Origin: Pedobacter sp. Leaf216
Lineage (GTDB): Bacteria; Bacteroidota; Bacteroidia; Sphingobacteriales; Sphingobacteriaceae
Reading direction: 5' to 3'
Length of the DNA stretch: 48,832 nucleotides
Assembly (NCBI RefSeq): GCF_001421515.1
Contig: NZ_LMKM01000007.1
Span: 224,119 to 272,950, forward strand
The position numbers were made by a program, and so were the translations under genes. Below are positions 44,950 to 48,832 of this stretch, piece by piece; position 1 is the first letter of the stretch; the number at the start of each line of letters is the position of its first letter. Below the pieces are notes generated by a model, which did no database searches, was not told where the DNA came from, and saw only the letters and a program-made list of their open reading frames with translations.

Positions 44950-46311
44950 ATGAAAAAATACTTACTACTGCTTCTGTTAACTTTTCAGTTGATTAACTCC
45001 TATGCACAAACGCCGCATTTAACTGGTAAAGCTGAAATTGTAATGGCCACCGGGCAAATTACCTGCGATTTTGTATTAAGCAATATCCCCAACCTTGGAA
45101 AAGATTACCAGATCCTGTTAAACAAAGGATTTAACATCAAAGCAATAAAAGATTCGGCAAACCAAACCTTAAACTATTCTGGTTTTTACGGTGGGGCCAT
45201 GCGGGGAGAAGGTTTAACCTATACCCCATTGTTTAAAGATAGCACGTTGGTTAACCCCGTGAAATTGCACATTACCTATACAGGAGCATTCCCTATTTAT
45301 ACCGATACGCTAAACTTTGTCGATTTTAAAGGCTTAATTGCTTTTAACGGTAAAACAATGCGGGCTACCGATCAATCTAAATGGTATCCGGTTATTTATG
45401 ATATCAAAAACGACCGTCAGATTGAACAGATGACTTTCGACATTCAGGTAATCAGTAAAGATGCCAAAATGATCTTTGTAAATGGCGATCTGCCTAAAGC
45501 AGGTCCTGTTGCAAGGTTTAAATCGGATGTGCCGATTGCACCCATGATTTTTGCTGGCGATTACGATGCACAAAAAACAAAAGGAGCGATTTTTTTAAAC
45601 ACCCAAATGAATGATAAGCAGCTTAAAGTTTTTGAAGAAAACATAGCCGAAATGAAAGCTTATTATTTTAAAGCGTTAAAAATACCCTACAATACCCAAA
45701 ATATCTTTATTGAACATGCGCCCGTAGAAAAATTCAACAAAGGCAGAAGCTGGGGTTTTGTGTCGTTTCCAACCATTGCTTTTGCGGGCATTAAATTGGG
45801 CGATATGATTGATGAAGAACACCACAAACTTAAAAACCAGAACGATTACCCATTTATCGCACACGAAATTGGGCACTACTATTTCGGTAATGTACTGCAA
45901 CCAAACGCCACCTTATTCTGGTTCTTTTTAGAATCTACCGCCGAATATTTATCAGTAAAAGCAAGCGAAAAAAAATTTGGAAAAACATTCGGCACCAAAT
46001 ATTTTGAAGACAGAGGGAAACAACTTAAAAATTTTAAGGCAAAACCATTAAATGCCATTAAAGAAGCGAATGAAATATCGGGCACTTACCGTTATTCATA
46101 CGGCCCGTTTTTATTACGCGGGCTCGAACAATCAATCGGAGAGCAGCGCATGTTTAAGTTTCTCAATACCTGCTTAAACACTAAAGGTGAATTTACAGAT
46201 TACGCTTTCTTTAAAAGAAATGCCTTAAAATCCGGAATCACGCAAAAAGAATGGGATGCTTATGAAAAAACATTTATCCTTTCCGAAAACGCTGTATCTT
46301 TGGTAAAATAA
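44950..46311 (+). CDS. M1-like gluzincin metallopeptidase, secreted
   Basis: A 453-residue protein with a signal peptide (about 1-20, ending SYAQ). The zinc motif HEIGH (305-309) is followed by exactly 18 residues and Glu328 (FFLESTAEY), the HExxH-x18-E signature of M1 gluzincins. The N-terminal half (about 20-230) is a beta-rich domain like the M1 N-domain, and the short C-terminal helical part replaces the large M1 C-domain, so it is shorter than classical aminopeptidase N. The canonical GxMEN motif is absent; in its place is SWGFVSFP, so substrate recognition may differ. It lies 11 bases before the second deacetylase. Confidence 0.8.
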   Translation: MKKYLLLLLLTFQLINSYAQTPHLTGKAEIVMATGQITCDFVLSNIPNLGKDYQILLNKGFNIKAIKDSANQTLNYSGFYGGAMRGEGLTYTPLFKDSTLVNPVKLHITYTGAFPIYTDTLNFVDFKGLIAFNGKTMRATDQSKWYPVIYDIKNDRQIEQMTFDIQVISKDAKMIFVNGDLPKAGPVARFKSDVPIAPMIFAGDYDAQKTKGAIFLNTQMNDKQLKVFEENIAEMKAYYFKALKIPYNTQNIFIEHAPVEKFNKGRSWGFVSFPTIAFAGIKLGDMIDEEHHKLKNQNDYPFIAHEIGHYYFGNVLQPNATLFWFFLESTAEYLSVKASEKKFGKTFGTKYFEDRGKQLKNFKAKPLNAIKEANEISGTYRYSYGPFLLRGLEQSIGEQRMFKFLNTCLNTKGEFTDYAFFKRNALKSGITQKEWDAYEKTFILSENAVSLVK

Positions 46312-46322
46312 ATATAAAAACA

Positions 46323-47204
46323 TTGAGAAAATACCTCAGTTCCGCTGTCTATACCCTAGTATCAATCCTGGTTTTGGGTTCATTTTCATTGGCATGCTCC
46401 GGCAGTAAACAAAAAGAAATAACGGCTACCGCAAATACCCCCGAAACTGTTAAAAAAGATTCTACAAATACTAAACCGGCCGATAACAAAACCATTTTGG
46501 CAAAAAGAGAAGTACCTGTGCTGTGCTATCACCAGATCAGAAACAATATTGCCAGCGACAGTAAGCGTGCGCACGATGATATTATTGCCCCGGATAAGTT
46601 TAAAGAACACATGAAAATGCTTGCAGATAGCGGTTATCATACCATTTTGCCCGATCAACTCTACAATTACCTGGTTTATGGAGGAAAATTGCCCGAAAAA
46701 CCAATTATGATAACTTTTGACGATACCGATGAAGATCAGTTTACCACAGGCAATTCTACCTTGAAAAAATATGGCTTCAAAGGTGTTTATTTTATCATGA
46801 CTGTATCAATAGGTAGAAAAGGCAGGATCAATTACATGACTAAACAGCAAATTAAGCAATTAGCAGACGAAGGCAACACCATTGCCAGCCACACTTACGA
46901 CCATAAAAACTTTGCTCAGTTTACCGATGAAGACTGGACAACCCAAATTGATGCGCCAACCAAAAAACTAGAAGAAATTACCGGGAAAAAAGTATCCTAT
47001 TTCGCTTTCCCCTATGGAGTTTTCAAATCCGCTACATTACATAAGCTAAAAGAACATGGTTTTAAGGCGGCCTTTATTCTTTCTACAGCCAGAGATGAAA
47101 ATTATCCGCTCTACACCATCAGAAGAATAATAGACCCAGGAAGGTACACGGCCAAAAATTTATACTACAGTATTAATAAAAGTTTTAATAAAACAAAATC
47201 ATAG
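46323..47204 (+). CDS. NodB-type polysaccharide deacetylase lipoprotein (paralogue)
   Basis: A 293-residue lipoprotein that appears to start at TTG (46323), because no in-frame ATG precedes the conserved signal (MRKYLSSAVY with TTG read as Met); the lipobox is SLAC (Cys25). It shares the motifs of the 44013 gene: MITFDDTD and ASHTYDH with His pair, and a similar tail (IRRIIDPGRYTAKNL). Length is also 293. It starts 11 bases after the M1-like stop, so the two are probably one transcript. The pair suggests duplication around the M1 gene. Confidence 0.88.
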   Translation: MRKYLSSAVYTLVSILVLGSFSLACSGSKQKEITATANTPETVKKDSTNTKPADNKTILAKREVPVLCYHQIRNNIASDSKRAHDDIIAPDKFKEHMKMLADSGYHTILPDQLYNYLVYGGKLPEKPIMITFDDTDEDQFTTGNSTLKKYGFKGVYFIMTVSIGRKGRINYMTKQQIKQLADEGNTIASHTYDHKNFAQFTDEDWTTQIDAPTKKLEEITGKKVSYFAFPYGVFKSATLHKLKEHGFKAAFILSTARDENYPLYTIRRIIDPGRYTAKNLYYSINKSFNKTKS

Positions 47205-47294
47205 CCTCAACTGTAAATCTTGTATGCTTTCAGGTTGAAAAATTTAACCTTGCAACGCTGTAAACTTTAATACTGTTAAGTAATAGCCTGCCCC

Positions 47295-48461
47295 ATGAAA
47301 TACCATTTCTTTTGTTTCCTTTTCGGAGTATTGATTATATCCGCCTGTAACAACCCTAAAAATAGCAACAACACTTCCGAAAACAAAGCCGGTACAACAA
47401 ATGCAAAAGTTGAACTTACTGCCAGTTTTTATAAAAGATTAGAGGGAACAATTGCCGGTAAACCAGTAATTATGCACCTGCAAAAAGTAGATAATGATGT
47501 AAGCGGCACCTATTATTACAATGGCTCGTGGCTTAACCTCAGTACCGATACTCTGATTGGTAAAGATAGCTTAGTGCTTGCCGAGTACAGCTTTTACGAA
47601 TCGTATTTTACACAGGATTCCAAATCGCCGCTTTTAAGGCTTAAATGGAATGGAAATGGCTTTAATGGCAACTGGGAAAGTGGCGATAAAACCAAAAATT
47701 TCCCCATTGCCCTTACAGAAAAATACCCTGAAGGCAGTTATCCGTTTAAGGCCGCAATTTATAAAGATTCAGTAAAAGCTTTTGCCAATCAACCGAAATC
47801 TCCCGCAGCAGAAATCAGCTTCGAATATTTAGAAAGTAAAAATAATGATGACGCCGGAAACTGGTTAAATACACAACTTAAAAAGATAATTGGTGTTAAA
47901 CCACAGGTAGAACGCTCAGTGGGTTTTAAATATATAGCCGACGACTATTTTAAGGATTATAAATCTCAGGCTACCGAAGAATCTAAAAACAGCCGTGGAG
48001 AAGATTTTCAGGCTTGGTTAAATTATACAAACGATACCCAGCAATCGATTAATTACAATGATAACGGTTATGTGGTAATTGATTTCCTGGCCGATGCTTA
48101 TACAGGCGGAGCGCATGGCAACTACAGCAGTACGATGTTCTGTTTAGATGTAAAGAACAAAAAACAACTGGTATTGAGCGATATTGTTAAAATAGATTCG
48201 AATGCTTTACAAGGCATTTTGGAGCGGAATTTCCGTAAAGAATACAATATAAAAGCCACGGATGCACTTACTACGGTATTGTTCGACAATTTTATAAAAC
48301 CTAATCATAACTTTTATTTCAATGCAAACGGGATTGCATTTATGTACAACCCTTACGAAGTAGCCAGCTATGCCCAGGGCCAGATTGTGGTATTTATTCC
48401 CTATACAGATTTAAAAAATTACCTGGTGCCAGCATTTGCGCAACGGATGCGAATTAAATAA
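47295..48461 (+). CDS. DUF3298-domain lipoprotein
   Basis: A 388-residue lipoprotein (lipobox ISAC, Cys18). The N-terminal third has alternating strands (YKRLEGTIAGKPVIMHLQK). The C-terminal 200 residues carry the DUF4163/DUF3298 pattern: DFLADAYTGGAHGNYSS, FCLDVKNKKQLVLSDIV and GIAFMYNPYEVASYAQG. These domains occur in RsiV and lysozyme-binding or peptidoglycan-associated proteins; the function here is not established. It lies 90 bases past the deacetylase on the same strand, so it may belong to the envelope cluster. Confidence 0.75.
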   Translation: MKYHFFCFLFGVLIISACNNPKNSNNTSENKAGTTNAKVELTASFYKRLEGTIAGKPVIMHLQKVDNDVSGTYYYNGSWLNLSTDTLIGKDSLVLAEYSFYESYFTQDSKSPLLRLKWNGNGFNGNWESGDKTKNFPIALTEKYPEGSYPFKAAIYKDSVKAFANQPKSPAAEISFEYLESKNNDDAGNWLNTQLKKIIGVKPQVERSVGFKYIADDYFKDYKSQATEESKNSRGEDFQAWLNYTNDTQQSINYNDNGYVVIDFLADAYTGGAHGNYSSTMFCLDVKNKKQLVLSDIVKIDSNALQGILERNFRKEYNIKATDALTTVLFDNFIKPNHNFYFNANGIAFMYNPYEVASYAQGQIVVFIPYTDLKNYLVPAFAQRMRIK

Positions 48462-48630
48462 TTAGCGTTGATTGTTGGTTAAATGGATAACAGATAGAAT
48501 TGGTTAATTGAAACTGCCCACTCAAAATTAATCATCTGCGGGAATGAAGGGTTAAGATTTCTCCCAGTTCAAAGGATGAACACAGTTTATTGAACAGACC
48601 CTGTTGTTGACTGCGTTGGTTAAAATATCT

Positions 48631-48832
48631 ACTGTGACTTCAGAACTATCTACTGCGACTTCAGAACTATCTACTGCGACTTCAGAACTATCTACTGCGA
48701 CTTCAGAACTATCTGCTGCGACTTCAGAACTATCTACTGCGACTTCAGAACTATCTACTGCGACTTCAGAACTATCTACTGCGACTTCAGAACTATCAAC
48801 TGCGACTTCAGAACTATCTACTGCGACTTCAG
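48631..48832. repeat. 21-bp tandem repeat reaching the window end
   Basis: Nine full units and one partial unit of ACTGCGACTTCAGAACTATC plus T run from 48631 to the end with the register unbroken. The first unit has GTG for GCG, one has GCTGCG, and one ends ATCA. One plus-strand frame stays open (Thr-Ala-Thr-Ser-Glu-Leu-Ser) but has no ATG upstream. The gap 48462-48630 before it holds no gene. Confidence 0.8.

Noticed and set aside
48631..48832. CRISPR array
   Set aside because: The 21-bp units are directly adjacent with no unique spacers, and no cas gene is nearby. It is a minisatellite.

Overview
The window looks like chromosomal DNA from a Bacteroidota member, most likely Sphingobacteriaceae and Pedobacter-like. 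The reasons are an AT-rich sequence, few Shine-Dalgarno sequences, several TAnnTTTG-type -7 promoter elements, a type IX secretion sorting domain on a secreted protease, many lipoprotein and outer-membrane beta-barrel genes, and gene families typical of that group (CvfB-like, DUF3822-rsmD-coaD, GH2, GH78, M28, S9, DUF3298). I see no tRNA, rRNA, CRISPR array, transposase, integrase or phage gene.

Layout. 0-8.2 kb (minus strand): a secreted GH2 beta-galactosidase-like enzyme, an SMP-30/gluconolactonase-like protein, a two-gene heterodimeric ABC exporter with one degenerate ATP site, and a scramblase/LURP-one-like protein. 8.4-13.2 kb: a CvfB-like S1 protein, then on the minus strand a small membrane sensor-like protein, a RecD-like helicase and a protein with a DisA/DAC-like nucleotide-binding domain. 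13.6-17.3 kb (plus): DUF3822-rsmD (overlapping), coaD, a zinc-ribbon membrane protein, and an ECF sigma factor overlapping a membrane protein. 17.5-20.8 kb: a NUDIX hydrolase, a probable small structured RNA on the minus strand, a coiled-coil membrane protein, a zinc alcohol dehydrogenase and an unlisted 58-residue ORF. 21.1-25.0 kb: pyrE, a SRPBCC protein and a GH78 alpha-L-rhamnosidase.

25.0-26.2 kb is a gene-free region built from two tandem copies of a roughly 456-bp repeat; a diverged inverted relative lies near 41.1 kb. 26.3-34 kb: clpB, two beta-barrel proteins flanking a secreted protein made of seven 22-residue repeats, an Fsr-like MFS transporter, an FMN reductase and another beta-barrel protein. 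34-44 kb: an M28 peptidase, a tandem pair of CxxCH lipoproteins (the first broken by an in-frame stop), a T9SS-secreted subtilase-like protease, an M57-like metalloprotease lipoprotein and an S9/DPP-IV peptidase. 44-48.5 kb: two paralogous NodB-type deacetylase lipoproteins flanking an M1-like metallopeptidase, then a DUF3298 lipoprotein. The window ends inside a 21-bp tandem repeat.

Taken together this is an envelope- and secretion-heavy chromosomal segment: five peptidases or peptidase-like proteins, two glycosidases and two deacetylases act outside the cytoplasm, among housekeeping genes (pyrE, coaD, rsmD, clpB). No SusC/SusD pair accompanies the glycosidases, so there is no canonical polysaccharide utilisation locus here. 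The most unusual features are the duplicated CxxCH lipoprotein module, whose start overlaps a peptide conserved in another frame; the minus-strand small RNA candidate at 18.3 kb; the 22-residue repeat protein; the DAC-like protein; and the tandem 456-bp intergenic repeat.
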